Positions 1-15,331 are shown, counted from the stretch's first letter. The stretch is DNA of 64,000 nt from Riptortus pedestris (GCA_019009955.1 CM032232.1:51843501-51907500), one strand, 5' to 3'. The notes: generated by a model not told the origin, from the sequence alone. Translations and numbers: made by a program.

Positions 1-521
1 AAGCCTGAAATTAAAAATAGCGATATTTCGTTTCCTATTGGTTTTTCCGCAAATATAAACATAACAAAAGTTGTTTATTTTGTTATTTGGAGTAACTTTT
101 GTTATATACACTTTTGTCGTATACCTAAGTATAAATGAGTTATACGTTAAAACTTTAGTGGGCACTAACGGCTGAACCGAACTTAACAAAACTCGGTATG
201 TTAATTAGCATTAATTCTTCCATGATAATAAGTTATATTAAAATTTTAGGCTCGAACGGGAGGGGGGTTATAAGGGAGGCTGAAATAAAAATTCACCATA
301 TTTACATGTATAAGAGACGGGAAATATAAAAATATCGAAGACTGTGAAGAATTATCGAACAAATAATTCTATTCTTAGCAAATCACCGGCAACGACGGGT
401 ATCAATCCTAAACACTGGGACGTGTAAATGTCAAAATATTGTGCAATGTAAAGCCTGCTATAAATTACCATCACCATTCAGCCTCAAATGAATTCTCGGG
501 CGAAGTCGGGTATCTGAGCTA

Positions 522-522
<1 letters not shown>
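1..522 (+). mobile_element. Helitron-like non-autonomous element, 3' part
   Basis: The right end shows the Helitron 3' signature: a short GC hairpin (CGGGCGAAGTCGGG), a spacer TATCTGAG, then CTAG at 519-522 followed by T inside a (TA)n tract. The body contains the module common to the other Helitron copies here (AGCGATATTTCGTTTCCTA, then ACAAAAGTTGTTTATTTTG). The 5' end lies left of the window. No coding capacity is visible. Assignment rests on the 3' structure and on similarity to the more complete copies at 44594-45927 and 59090-60405. Confidence 0.65.

Positions 523-556
<34 letters not shown>
523..556. repeat. (TA)n microsatellite
   Basis: Uninterrupted TA tract lying exactly between the 3' tips of two oppositely oriented Helitron-like elements, each ending in CTAG. 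Helitrons insert at A|T dinucleotides, so the tract is a natural target. Confidence 0.85.
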
Positions 557-557
<1 letters not shown>

Positions 558-1236
558 TAGCGGTACATGATATTTCTAGCGAACAGGATATTAAACAAAG
601 TATGAAATGAAAAACAAATAATATAATAATTTCATTATTCTTTATTTTGAAATAACATCAATTTTTCTAAAAACAATTCCTGGCAAATCCAGCGAATTCA
701 AAAATTCAACAGGATAGTTGACTGCTTCGACAGGATCGGTAACAGTGTCGATCGATTTGAACAATATCTCTTTGCAGGGCAATGGCTTTTGTATTTTGAA
801 GTTAATAGCATCAACATCAATATTTTTTATGGCTAAAATAGCATATAATCATGGAAGAATTAATGCTAATTTACATATAGAGTTTTGTTAAGTTCAGTTC
901 AATCGTTAGTGCCCAATAAAATTGTTGGCTCCCACTTTAATTTTTTAGTGTATATCTCGTTTATACTTTGTTATACGACAAAAGTGAATATAACAAAAGT
1001 TACTCTAAATAACAAAATAAACAACTTTTATACTGTGCATATTTGCCGAAAAACCAATAGGAAACGAAATATCGCTATTTTTAATTTTAGGCCTCCCTTA
1101 CAACCCCCACTCCTGCTCCATCTGACTGGCTGTGAATCTAAACCATCCAGGGCGTCACCCAAACGCATACAAAAAAATTCATACAAATCGGTCCAGCCGT
1201 TTAGGAGTTCACTGACACACACGTACAGTAGAATTA
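557..1236 (-). mobile_element. Helitron-like element with helicase remnant
   Basis: On the minus strand it starts near 1236 with a module typical of insect Helitron ends (CTAAACGGCTGGACCGATTT) and ends in CTAG at 560-557 next to (TA)n. It carries the A/T-rich module shared with the other Helitrons of the window, and between that and the 3' tip a helicase-coding fragment (642-836). The usual hairpin CCCGGGCGAAGCCGGG is absent, so the 3' boundary is less certain than for the other copies. It may be chimeric between two Helitron subfamilies. Confidence 0.55.
642..836 (-). pseudogene. Fragment of Helitron Pif1-like helicase
   Basis: The minus-strand frame ending at TAA 644-642 reads about 64 codons without a stop. 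It contains DVDAINFKIQKPLP, then KSIDTVTDP.EAVNYP.EFLNSLDLPGI. This matches the conserved stretch near the C-terminal side of the Pif1-type helicase domain of Helitron Rep/helicase proteins (KSIDTV...EAVNYPTEFLNSLDLPG). The upstream helicase motifs and the Rep domain are missing and a stop follows soon after, so it is a relic. I identified it from memory of the family motif, not by a search. Confidence 0.72.
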
Positions 1237-1244
1237 TATATTAT

Positions 1245-1300
<56 letters not shown>
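1237..1300. repeat. (TA)n microsatellite
   Basis: TTATTATTAT followed by a long TA tract adjoining the 5' end of the minus-strand Helitron-like element. Confidence 0.85.
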
Positions 1301-1303
<3 letters not shown>

Positions 1304-1354
1304 TTATATTTTATGTTTATCACATATTATATATATTAAAATTATATTTTATGT

Positions 1355-1770
1355 TTTTCTGTTACTGCTCTAGCAGTCATAACTTTTGTACAATCATTAC
1401 CAAACTTCATATTTAGGCATTCCAACAAAATAAAAGCTGAAATTGGATCAGTAGAAGGGGGTTTATTTGTTTATTGTAACATATTTGTTTTAGTTTTCAG
1501 CCTTTAGTAAACCCCCATTCTTACTTATCTCATATTAGCATTGAGCCAATATATCACAATAATCTTATTGCATGCCTAAATGTGATTTTTGTTTTCATCG
1601 GACTAAAAGGAGATGGGGTTTAGAAAAGGTCTAAAATCAATAGTTCGAAATATTTCCGTTATTATGATAAATCAAAAAAATGCTAACTCAATTTTTAACC
1701 TAGTTATTTGTATTTTTTAGGATTTAGTCTTTAGTTAAACCCAACTTCCACTCATAAGATTTTAGTTTAA
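1355..1770 (+). repeat. Degenerate HINE-family body
   Basis: The stretch resembles the interior of the abundant short element whose intact copies lie at 57931-58616 and 37551-38296: CTGTTACTGCTCTAGCAGTC (intact copies CTGTTACCGCTCTAGCGGTC), then CATTACCAAACTTCATATTTAG, a GGGGTTT tract and ATATTTCCGTTATTATG. No terminus survives. No gene is visible. Confidence 0.5.
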
Positions 1771-2785
1771 ATTAACTGTATTAATACACATCTCATGACC
1801 TTAAATTTAAAGCCTTTTTTACACAGGCTTTTTGTTATGGGAGAAATACAGAATAGTATGTAGAATGATGTCATCACCTTGATATTGTAACCATTGGGAA
1901 ACCTTGCATAGTTTACACAACATCTGTGTGCCCAATCCATAAATACAGTCCTTAACAAAGTGCTGGATGAACATTACCTAGAATGGTTATACTCAGTAAA
2001 ATAAACATGAACCCAACATTAAAATAAACATCTTAATCCCTATATAAAATAAGGTTAAATCTAATTTACCAGTTTATGGGAGAAAGGTTTCCTGTTTTTT
2101 TTTTTTACAAAAAAACAATGTTCATAATAAAACATTTTATATCCCTGAAAGAAAAATAATAACTGCAAATCATGTAACAATTCATGTGCAAAAAGTCTTA
2201 AATTAAAAGAAAAATAAATAAATTTAATTGACTATTTTAAATAAAGTTTATAAAACTTTTGAAACAATAAATTTGCTCTTAGAAAAAAAATAACTTTTCA
2301 TAATAATATAAGCTTAAAAAGAATTAACAAAAACAAACATTAAAAAAAGTAGTTTACTTTTAATAGTGGCAAAAAGATATATGCTATTTGGAGCTATTGG
2401 AAATTTCTTTCATTAAAAAAGTAATTTCTGCATCAGTACATTTGCACCTTTTTCTTACTGAGACCAATAAAAAGTATTTTAAGGGACTAAAAAAAATTGT
2501 ATTGCAAACTTTTCACCATCCTGGGAATTAAAATGCTAAACATACTGGGATTTTTAATTAATAATTACCATCAACTTCTACCAGAGACATTTTTAATTTC
2601 CCTAGAAACCAAGAGCCCAAACCTAAGTTAACATTATTCTTCTAAAAAACCTTGCAGGAAAATAAAAACTTAGCCTTAACCATTATAACAATTAGTGAAC
2701 AGTAGCAAATCTAAAACCCGGTAGTTTCTGTAACACTAATCGGAGCTAAGCTATAATAATATGAAAATAAATAATGAATATCCAA
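1771..2785. other. AT-rich spacer, nothing recognised
   Basis: A/T-rich sequence with short poly(A) and poly(T) runs. I see no coding exon with convincing splice sites and no repeat shared with the rest of the window. Confidence 0.5.
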
Positions 2786-3001
2786 GGGCTGAGGTTAGCA
2801 TATGAGTTAAGGCATTATTCTTAATATCACTTGGTAAAACTATAGTTATGAGTTTGATTATCATCTGGGCATTAAGAATTATTTGTGAACAAACTCATTA
2901 CATAAAATGCTTTGTCCCACCCTGGCTAGAAAAAGGTGGTCACCTATAGATAACCCATCCCAATTAGCCTTATTAGGATAAAGTAAACGTTAATAAATAG
3001 C
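2786..3001 (+). repeat. tRNA-derived SINE, plus strand, degenerate
   Basis: The head GGGCTGAGGTTAGCATATGA matches the tRNA-like head of the SINE copies at 14383-14592 (minus strand there). The body carries the family core CCCACCCTGGCTAGAAAAAG and the 3' part CCCATCCCAATTAGCCTTA, then TTAATAAATAG. The B-box region is mutated. The copy is full length (about 215 bp) but old. Confidence 0.6.
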
Positions 3002-4238
3002 AAACAACACACTAATAATTATCCTAAATTATATATTTTTTTTAAATTGCCAAAGTTACCAATTATTTAAAATTTCACAGCCAAAAAGAATCAAGGTTTA
3101 CCACGTGACATTAAGAGTCAAGAGTCTTAACTCATCTGGCTAACCTGAGCCCCCCCCCCCTTACTCATTATTTATTTATGTTTGTACAGTCTTATTATAG
3201 CTTAGTTCCATATGTGTTACAGACCCTATCTTGTTTTGGCGATTGGTGATAACATTACATTGTTTAAGCCTTATTATCATTAGTTTTTATTTTTCTGCAA
3301 GGATTTTATATTGACTTAGGAAAATAATTTTAATTTAGGTTTATAATCTAGGTATTTTGAGAAATTATAAATGTCTCAGGCACAAGTTGGTGATAATTGT
3401 TAATTATAATATTCCTGTATTTATAGCATTGTAAATACCTAGGATGGTTAAATGTTTGCTATTAAACGATAGAGTGTCAGTGAGACACTAATGAGAAAGA
3501 TCTTTTTCTAGTGCCTTCAAAAATAATTTCTTTAAATTGCATTTTATTCATAAAAAGATATCGGCCTGTTGGTATATGTGTGTATTTGCACACTCTTGTA
3601 TGTTATGGTGTTCACAGATAAACATATATCCTTTTATAAATACATTTCAATTCCAAACTAATCATTGTTATGTATTTATCTCAAGCAGTCACTGACTACA
3701 TTTGAAACAGTAATTTTATTACTTGTCATTTTCCCAAGTTTCGTAAGAGTATGTATATATTTATTTTGGAAAGGATAACCATTACTGTAATTTTTTTTGC
3801 CACCAATGTTAAAAATTAAATATAGAACCTTTTTTTTACTAACTCAAAATAGTGACTTCTGTAATATGTACAAGAGTGCTGATATATGATTTACTGAAAG
3901 GTTTATATAAATATTGGAAATGCACTAAATTAATGCCTGTTATATAATCAACAAATACTATCTAAAATAAGTGTTTCATAAATATGCTACCAGAGACAGA
4001 TTTATTCTAGGAAGACATTTTTGTTCTACAAGTGTCAAAACTAATTTTTATAAATTATTTTCTTTGAAACACTAGCCTATCAATGTTCACTTAGTTTATG
4101 ATAAGATAAAAGATATATGGGCCTGCATATATTGTTTATCTTCTGTGTGTTTGTTAAGGGTGCTGTCATTCTACCCAGGTCCCCATCCAAAAAAAAAAAA
4201 AAAAAAACACTTTTCAGTCCATTCTGGTTATTTTATTT
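3002..4238. other. AT-rich spacer with a SINE head fragment
   Basis: No gene is seen. At about 3100-3155 the bases ACCACGTGACATTAAGAGTC...CTCATCTGGCTAACCTGAGC are the tRNA-like head of the local SINE family in minus orientation, followed by a C tract. The remainder is unassigned A/T-rich DNA with a poly(A) run near 4190. Confidence 0.45.
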
Positions 4239-5358
4239 ATTAACAGATTTCCCGTAAGGGAAATCAGCTATTTTGGTTGTACTCATGATACGATTTTCAA
4301 AAAAATGTCTTCAAATATCCATCCTGTTAAAAAAAAAAACTGTCCGTTTTATATAACTTTGTGTGTGTGTGTTTAATCATTACCTCAACATTTAAATGTA
4401 ACTCGTAATTCAATATTTAAACATTTTATTTCAAAATAAAAATCACATTTGTTAATGGCGAAAATCCAATCAGTGGGAGAGGGGAATTTTGAAAATTCAA
4501 ATTATCTCTGTTATTATGCAGATCAAAAAATAGTATAGAACCGATCTTATTGCAAATCTAACATTCTATTAGTTTTGTTACATAATTTGTTCTCTATCTT
4601 GAATATAAACTGTTATATATGAACCAATTCAACCTAAAGTTAACAATACCAAATATTGTTTGTATTGAATTTTTACTTTGCGAGATACATGAAAATACAC
4701 GATGTGATGACATTATTAATTAAGATTTTATATATTACACTGGAAAGTGTTTATTTGATCTATACCATAATCAATATTTAACAGTTTAATTCAACAACAA
4801 AGTTCATAGTCAATGGTTGAAATCAAACCAGGAATAAAGGGGAGGGTGGGTTGTGTATCTGAAAATTCTCAATATCTCCATAATATGAGTTCTTTCGAAA
4901 AATGTTATAGAACCGATCTTGTTAAGCAATTGATGCTCTATAATTGTTGTTAAATACATTTTTTTTAGTTTAAATATTAAGCGAATTATTCATACTTTTT
5001 TGTTTTCAGGCATTAGTAAACCCCACTTATACTTTCAGGTTTTTAATTAGAAATAGAAAATACGGGGTGTACAGAAAGTTCTAAGCCTGGTGTACTTATG
5101 ATACCTCAGCTGTCAAGGTTGTTTTGGAAGGTTTTGACAACAATTTTTTTTTTTTTGACCGGGTTACAGATGTTGGAAAAAGCGGTGGAATAAGTGTGTT
5201 GCTGTTGAGGGGGACTATATTGAAAAATAAAAATATGTAAGTTGAAATCAGGCTTAGAACTTTCTGTACACCCGGTATATGGAGAAGAGATCAATAGTGT
5301 GTCATATCAGCACGTGCGAAATTCCTTAGTTCACACAGCCTGTGTGTGATAACTTTTT
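4239..5358 (+). mobile_element. Degenerate HINE-like element, split by a MITE
   Basis: The 5' end (CAGATTTCCCGTAAGGGAAATCAGCTATT, shown in part) matches the family 5' subterminal repeat. The 3' end near 5311-5358 (CGTGCGAAATTCCTTAGTTC, ACACAGCCTGTGTGTGATAAC) is a worn copy of the family 3' subterminal repeat plus stem-loop. The interior module is present twice (about 4370-4640 and 4740-5040). A 213-bp TIR element is inserted at 5063-5275. Confidence 0.55.
5063..5275. mobile_element. Tc1/mariner-type MITE, 213 bp
   Basis: Left end CGGGGTGTACAGAAAGTTCT and right end AGAACTTTCTGTACACCCGG are inverted repeats extending about 27 bp (through AAGCCTG / CAGGCTT). TA dinucleotides flank the element at 5061-5062 and 5276-5277, the target duplication of Tc1/mariner elements. 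It has no coding capacity, so it would need a transposase in trans. Its TIR differs from that of the mariner element at 15332. Confidence 0.75.
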
Positions 5359-5379
5359 TATTTTTACATTAGTAGAAAT

Positions 5380-6165
5380 TAAATTTGTAACAAAAATGGT
5401 ATATAACATTTTACAATCCTACTTAAAGTAATGGAGGTATTTTTTATATGACTCCTATAAACATCTCCTCCAGTTGGCCAATTCTGTATGTTAATGGACT
5501 TGACTTTTCAGATTAAAAGTCAAAATTGGATATTTGGTTTCAATATCTCAAAATCTGTGGCCACCAGAAAGCAAACGCATGCTCAATAGATAGGCATATT
5601 GTAGATATTATAATTTTAAAATTACAACTAATCTTGTATTTGACACTTTTTCTCAAATTTATGAATATCTGAAATTTTGTCATTTAATCAAAAATTACTA
5701 CCTCTAAAGAAATGTCTGGCACACGAGGGCTGCATAAACTATAAAAATGTTTCATGTTCTGAAGATCTGGAATCATTTATTCTGTTTTTCCTATAATAAT
5801 AATAATAAAAACCTATGTAAAAAGGATAAGGGCGAAGGTAAAAATGGAAATCATCGTAAAAATTCAAAGTGGGCATCAGGCAGGGTAGGGTGGGAGCTTA
5901 TTGAAGGCTGAAAAATAATAAATGCATATGTTTCTAATTATTAGAGCTATCGAAAAATTTTAGAACAACAAATATAGTAAATTAAATTTGCAATAAGGTT
6001 GATTTTATAATGTTTCTGATACAACTCATAATAATGGAGATATTTTGAGTTTTTGTTTTCTCCCTCCTAGTGTAATTTCAGCTGTTAATGAACTTGATCT
6101 TTAGTTTCACATGAACCGATTAAATATGGAGTTTAATAAAGATCTCACAAAAATCTCATTTTTAT
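5380..6165 (-). repeat. Degenerate HINE-family body, minus strand
   Basis: It resembles minus-strand interiors of the family: AATTAAATTTGCAATAAGGTTGATT, then CATAATAATGGAGATATTTT, and a pyrimidine-rich tract before TTTCAGCTGTTAATGAACTT. Ends are not recognisable and the region may contain two partial copies. No gene is visible. Confidence 0.45.
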
Positions 6166-6936
6166 TGGTAATTAGGAAGAATTGTTGGATATTTGAAGAC
6201 ACTTTTTGTAAATTGTGTCTTGAGTAAGGGGGAATAGTTTACACTAGTAATAGTACAAATTTATTTTTAAAAAAATGTTGAAATTGTTTATGATCCCTAA
6301 AACATGCTTGGTAATAAAATGAAGAAGTACGGAAGTTTGAATAACCATAAACAATTTCACCCTAATGGCACTTATCCAATGAATGTGCAAATAATTAATG
6401 CAGTAAATTAATACATACATCACTGATCTTGTTTTAAAAGTGAGGAATTCTTAGGTGAATTTTTAAGCCACAAGATCATGTCTTCCTGAAATAAATTTGT
6501 CTATCTAATAATATGAAATGCATTAGTGCACAGTGATAAAGGTCAGGAACCTTTGGTTTATAATACTATTTTGTTAATTACTTCTAAATGAGCATGAAAG
6601 GCAATTAAAACTAGAAGCCTGGAACATCTCATTAAATTGAAATTTTAACACTTAATAGACTAACAAATGTTCATCATCCTCTTTTAAAGAGAATGGAACA
6701 AAACAGAAAGTAGAACTTATCTTTTTAATTTAATATATTCTTCTATAAAAATACATGACTATAATCTTTTGTATAAATATCTTCTTTCAATATTAGACAA
6801 AAAATGATCCCTTTGTATGCCAGTTATACGCGGTCTTTATTAAATAGTTAACTATATTTAACGAAACTTATAAAGTAGAATATTTAAGGTAAGTTATCAC
6901 AATTATAATTATCAGGTATTTTGTTTTAAACTGATT
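6166..6936. other. Downstream region of the zinc-finger gene
   Basis: No coding sequence is recognised. On the minus strand the bases just left of the stop codon are 3' UTR. A candidate polyadenylation signal AATAAA is at 6841-6836 (TTTATT on the plus strand), about 100 bases after the stop. The rest is unassigned A/T-rich sequence. Confidence 0.45.
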
Positions 6937-11297
<4,361 letters not shown>

Positions 11298-11599
11298 CTG
11301 TAAAAATGATTCTAAAATAAAAATAAAAAAGTCCAAATGCTTTTAAAGAGAAATGTGAGTGCATAATTGTAATATTAACCTATATTGATTTCTAATATTC
11401 TTTTTATGAGAACTTGGTGTCTCTTGCTCCATGATGTTTTACTGCGTTAACAGGAGGATATGGAGAAAAAAAAACTTGAAAAAAAATAAATAAAGTTAGT
11501 CACTCAGAGGCATCCCAAACTAAGATTTTCCCATGTGCTGGTATAACACATTTGTGATCTCATCTCACCACTTTACTCTATTTCTATGAAAAAACCGAT
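11298..11599. other. Intron, nothing recognised
   Basis: A/T-rich sequence upstream of the 105-bp exon. No repeat or exon is seen. Confidence 0.4.
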
Positions 11600-12299
11600 G
11601 AGTAGAAGGGATGGGCCAGGGGTGGGGAGTTACTAATGCTGAAAACAAGAAAGTATGAATGACTCGCTAAATATTTATGTTATGAAAAAATGTATAAAAT
11701 AGCAATTGAAGGACACCAGTAGTCTAACAAGATTGGTTCTGTAACATTTTTCGATATGACTCATAAAAATGGAGATATTTTCATATTCCCCTCTAACCCT
11801 CTCTTATTCCTAGTCCGATTTTAGCCAATAATGACTATTAACTTAAGTGTTGCATGAAACGATTAAACTTTGAGTATGGTATAGATCTAATAAACATGTC
11901 ACCACAGGGTGTATTTGCATATATCTCACACAATAAAAAGTTCAATGAAAACAATATTTGGTAAGCTTCGAATAAAGTGGTTCATGACATGACAACTTAT
12001 TGTTTATGGCATGAGTAGGAGTTACTCCTGCCTGAAAATTAAAAATATCTTGGTTAGTATTCAAGATAGAGAAAAAATGTATACAATATTATTTATAGGA
12101 AATTATATTTGAAATAACATTGATTCTTTACAATTTTTCAATCTGGCTATAACAGATATTTTGAATTTTCAAAATCCCCCGAAACTCCCCCCTTCCACGG
12201 GCCCAATTTCAACCATTAACAAATTTGATCTTTAGTTTTACATAAATATCGAGTTTGGTAACAATCAAATAACAATTGCGACTGCTGGAGAGGTAACAG

Positions 12300-12302
<3 letters not shown>

Positions 12303-12366
<64 letters not shown>
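12303..12366. repeat. (TA)n microsatellite
   Basis: Central microsatellite of the HINE-like element and insertion point of the Helitron at 12367. Confidence 0.9.
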
Positions 12367-12367
<1 letters not shown>

Positions 12368-13258
12368 TAGCTCAGATAAAAGGCTTCGCTCGGGAATTCA
12401 TTTGAGGCCGAATTGTGATAGTATTTTTTTGGCAAGGCTTTACTTTGCACAATGTTTTGACATTTACCCGTCCCAGTGTTTAGAGTAAATACCTGTCGTT
12501 TCTGTGGATTTGTTTATAATACAATTATTTTTTTATGAAAGTCCTCCATATTGTCATATTTCCCATTTCCTGTGCATTCTGCATAGATTTGAATTAGTAG
12601 TTTTTAACGTATAACTCATTTATACTTAGGTATACGACGAAAGTGTATATAACAAAAGTTACTCCAAATAACAAAATAAACAATTTTTGTTATGTGCATA
12701 ATTGCCGAAACCTCAATAGGAAACGAAATATCACTATTTTGAATTTCAGGCCTCCCTTATAACCCCCACTCCTGCCCGTCCCTAGAAATGTTAGTATATT
12801 TGAGTCTTTAGTGCCAAATAAAATTGTGGACTCCCGCTTTAGTTGATAGCGTATAACTCATTTATGCTTCCGTATACAGCAAAAGTGCATATAACAAAGG
12901 TTACTCTAAATAACAAAATAAACAACTTTCGTTATGTGCATATTTGCTGAAAAAGCAATAGGAAACGAAATATCGCTATTTTTAATTTCAGGCCTCCCTT
13001 ATAACCCCCACTCCTGTTCGTCTGAGAGAATATTAATATAGCCTAAAGTCTAAGTTGGGCTAGTAGTAATATACATACCAAGTTTCATAAAATTCGGTTC
13101 AGCCGTTTATGCGTGAAAAGGTAACAAACAAATAAACAAACAAACAAACAGACACCAAAGAAACAAAATGCAGTTATGGTGTCTATGACATGTGAAACGA
13201 AAAGTTATCGTGAAATTTCGCGAAAAAAATCAATGTACAGACAGAGGTTACAATTTTA

Positions 13259-13262
<4 letters not shown>
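12367..13262 (-). mobile_element. Non-autonomous Helitron, about 0.9 kb
   Basis: On the minus strand it begins near 13262 with AAAATTGTAACCTCTGTCTG and the block CTTTTCACGCATAAACGGCT / GAACCGAATTTTATGAAACTT, typical of insect Helitron 5' regions. It ends with a GAATTCCCGAGCGAAGCC hairpin region and CTGAGCTAG at 12370-12367, followed by T. The interior holds two copies, about 240 bp apart, of the repeated module around GATATTTCGTTTCCTATT. No ORF. Confidence 0.72.
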
Positions 13263-13309
<47 letters not shown>

Positions 13310-13539
13310 CATACATACAAAAATACAATTTTGAACGGACCTCATTCTTGATATCTGCTAGGTAGGATCAATAGACAATTGAAGAAAGTTTGAGAAAATT
13401 GCTTCATGAGTAAAACCTCAATAGCAGATTTCCCTTAAGTATTTAATTTTTAATTGATTACTCAGGTTTGGCTGAATTTATCAAAATTAATTTCAAAAAG
13501 CTCTTTTAAAACTCACTTAGTATTAGTAAATGTTTGTTG

Positions 13540-14045
13540 AAAACAATATTTAATATTTAAACTAGGAATAAAATGTTTCATGATTTATCAACGTATTGTT
13601 AATATAAGATGAGCAGGAGCAGAGGTTTACTGGTGGTTGAAAACTAAAAAATGGAATTATCTCTAATATTCAATATAGAGAAAAAAATATAAAACATTTA
13701 CAGAAAATTAAATTTGCAACAAGATTGGTTCTATACATTTTTTTATTCATCAATAAAAGCGCAATTTTTAAATATTGACTTCCCCTTCTAAACCCCCCTC
13801 CTCTCCTGACTGATTTGCCCATTCACAAACTAAATATTTAGTTTGAACTTAAATATCCAGTTTATTAATAATAAACACAAATATTGGACTGCTAGAGCAG
13901 TAATAAATATTTATAAAAAATTTGGCGGGACTTCATTTTTGTTATCTCCTAAGAAGGATATAGGATTGAAGGGTGAGAGGAATGTGAATGGTAGTTTAAA
14001 GAAGGTTGAATACAAAAAAATGAAAGTATCTCAATACTCAACATA
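13540..14045 (-). repeat. Degenerate HINE-family body
   Basis: Minus-strand interior of the family: AAATTAAATTTGCAACAAGATTGG, then a pyrimidine-rich tract CCCCTTCTAAACCCCCCTCC and GGACTGCTAGAGCAGTAATA. Termini are absent. The plus-strand open frame inside it (13843-14046) is repeat sequence, not a gene. Confidence 0.55.
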
Positions 14046-14067
14046 GAGAAAAAAAGTAGGAGTTATT

Positions 14068-14264
14068 ATTATTTACTAATGTCCATTTTTTGCTGCTATG
14101 GCTAATTGGGACACAGCATCTACAGATTTCCACCCTTTTCTAGCCAGGGTGGGACTAAGGATTTTATTTAATGTGTTTGTCACTAAATAAATTCCTATTG
14201 GCCAGGCAGGAATCGAACTCGCCACTCTAGGGCTACCATGTGAGATTAAGGTCAATACTTTAAA
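14068..14264 (-). repeat. tRNA-derived SINE, head-truncated
   Basis: Read on the minus strand it has the polymerase III B-box-like GAGTTCGATTCCTGCC and the palindromic core AATTTATTTAGTGAC/GTCACTAAATAAA-type block. The 3' part CCCAATTAGCC and TTAGTAAATAAT tail follow. The tRNA-like head (GGCTCAGGTTAGCC) present in the neighbouring copy is missing. Confidence 0.65.
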
Positions 14265-14382
14265 TTTTTGAGTTTATTTGGTATATTTCCTGCACAACTG
14301 ACTAAATCACTTGCATTTGATTTATTTACAATGAATTAGTATTACAAATTATAATTGAATTCAATTATTTAAATTATAATTA

Positions 14383-14592
14383 TTTATTAATGTCCACTTT
14401 TAGCAACTAAGGCTAATTGGGATGGGTTATCTACAGGTTACCTCCTTTCCTAGCCAGAGTGGGACTAAGGATTTTATTTAGTGAATTCCGTCACTAAATA
14501 AATTCCTATTGCCCAGGGAATCGAACTCTCCACTCTAGGTATACCATGTGAGATTAAAGTCGACGCTTTAACTCACATGGCTAACCTGAGCC
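14383..14592 (-). repeat. tRNA-derived SINE, full length
   Basis: This is the best copy here, about 210 bp. The minus-strand head GGCTCAGGTTAGCCATGTGA (A-box-like TTAGCCATGTGAG) is followed by a B box GAGTTCGATTCCC. The core TTTAGTGACGGAATTCACTAA is palindromic, then CCCACTCTGGCTAG, CCCATCCCAATTAGCCTTAG and a TTAATAAATAA tail. Other copies or fragments lie at 2786, 3104, 14068, 18923, 19825, 30233, 39425 and 41545. Confidence 0.72.
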
Positions 14593-14763
14593 TTATTTAA
14601 ATTAATAAAGAAACAAAAAGAAGAAGTGAAATAAGGTATTATGAAAAAAATACATTTGAAATATTCAGTGGAAAACTACTAATGAAAATATAAAACAAAT
14701 AATTTAATGGGTGTTTAAGTAATAGCCAGAAAACATAACTTGTAATTTTCTTTCCAATTAATT

Positions 14764-15054
14764 TCAATAATTTACCCATAAAAAGAATTCCCGTTTTTCG
14801 CATTGATATTGCTTTTTATTTTCGAAATTTGTTAAATACTTTTTGCATTTCTCAAATAGAATTCTTTCCTCATCAGACTGTTCATTAATCACGCTCAATA
14901 CTGTCTGCTTTAATAAATTTCTTTCATCTGTTAACAGTCTGCAGTGATAGTGTTCATAAGCATACTTCAAAGTGAAATCACCTAGGCACAATCGTCTAAC
15001 TGTCAGTTTGAATCTGTATAAATATGCCTTCACTGCAACATGTCCTGTCAACAT
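14764..15054 (-). CDS. Candidate coding exon, unknown protein
   Basis: A 96-codon minus-strand frame with protein-like composition (YEHYHCRLLTDERNLLKQTV, then EQSDEERILFEKCKKYLTNF) ending in a stop at 14764. Three readings are possible. It may be a first exon from the ATG at 15054 with a donor GTAAAT after ...FFLW. It may be an internal exon. It may be an alternative terminal exon entered at a CAG acceptor near 15043 in phase 1, which would suit the upstream candidate exons of the zinc-finger gene. No domain is recognised. Confidence 0.4.
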   Translation of the reverse strand: MLTGHVAVKAYLYRFKLTVRRLCLGDFTLKYAYEHYHCRLLTDERNLLKQTVLSVINEQSDEERILFEKCKKYLTNFENKKQYQCEKREFFLWVNY

Positions 15055-15331
15055 TTAGGTTGTGTAACAGTCAGTCAATGTATCAATATATATTTTAAGG
15101 CGAGTCTTTTCAAATGGCACAATTTAATTTTTTCATTAGTTTAATGTCTTAGATTTTAATAAGTTCTTAGAGTGAGTTTTTGTGACTTTCAAGTAACATT
15201 TTGGATTTTCAGGATTCTTAGAAGTAAATTTTGCTGCATTATGCCCTTTAACCCACTGGAAGTGAATAATGAAGTTGGTTTTTGTAATAATGAAAGTTGG
15301 TGACTACTCTATTCTGTGATTGAATCATGTA

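Larger units (their letters stand above)
11600..13440 (-). mobile_element. HINE-like element split by a Helitron
   Basis: The left part (about 11600-12300) is the minus-strand body, ending in GACTGCTGGAGAGGTAACAGACAAA and a (TA)n tract. The right part (13303-13440) is the complementary 5' block TTGAACGGACCTCATTCTTG...CAATAGCAGATTTCCCTTAA. A Helitron occupies 12367-13262 between them, flanked on both sides by TA repeats. The two halves together correspond to one copy of the family; its 3' stem-loop is not recognisable. Confidence 0.6.

Noticed and set aside
885..1301. 138-residue plus-strand open frame ending in a YI repeat
   Set aside because: It is the reverse of a Helitron module running into a (TA)n tract; the YIYIYI tail is microsatellite translation.
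2786..3001. tRNA gene
   Set aside because: Only the head is tRNA-like and the same sequence recurs in about ten copies with a non-tRNA body, as in a SINE.
5106..5294. 62-residue minus-strand frame
   Set aside because: Lies within the 213-bp MITE and its flank; no coding evidence.
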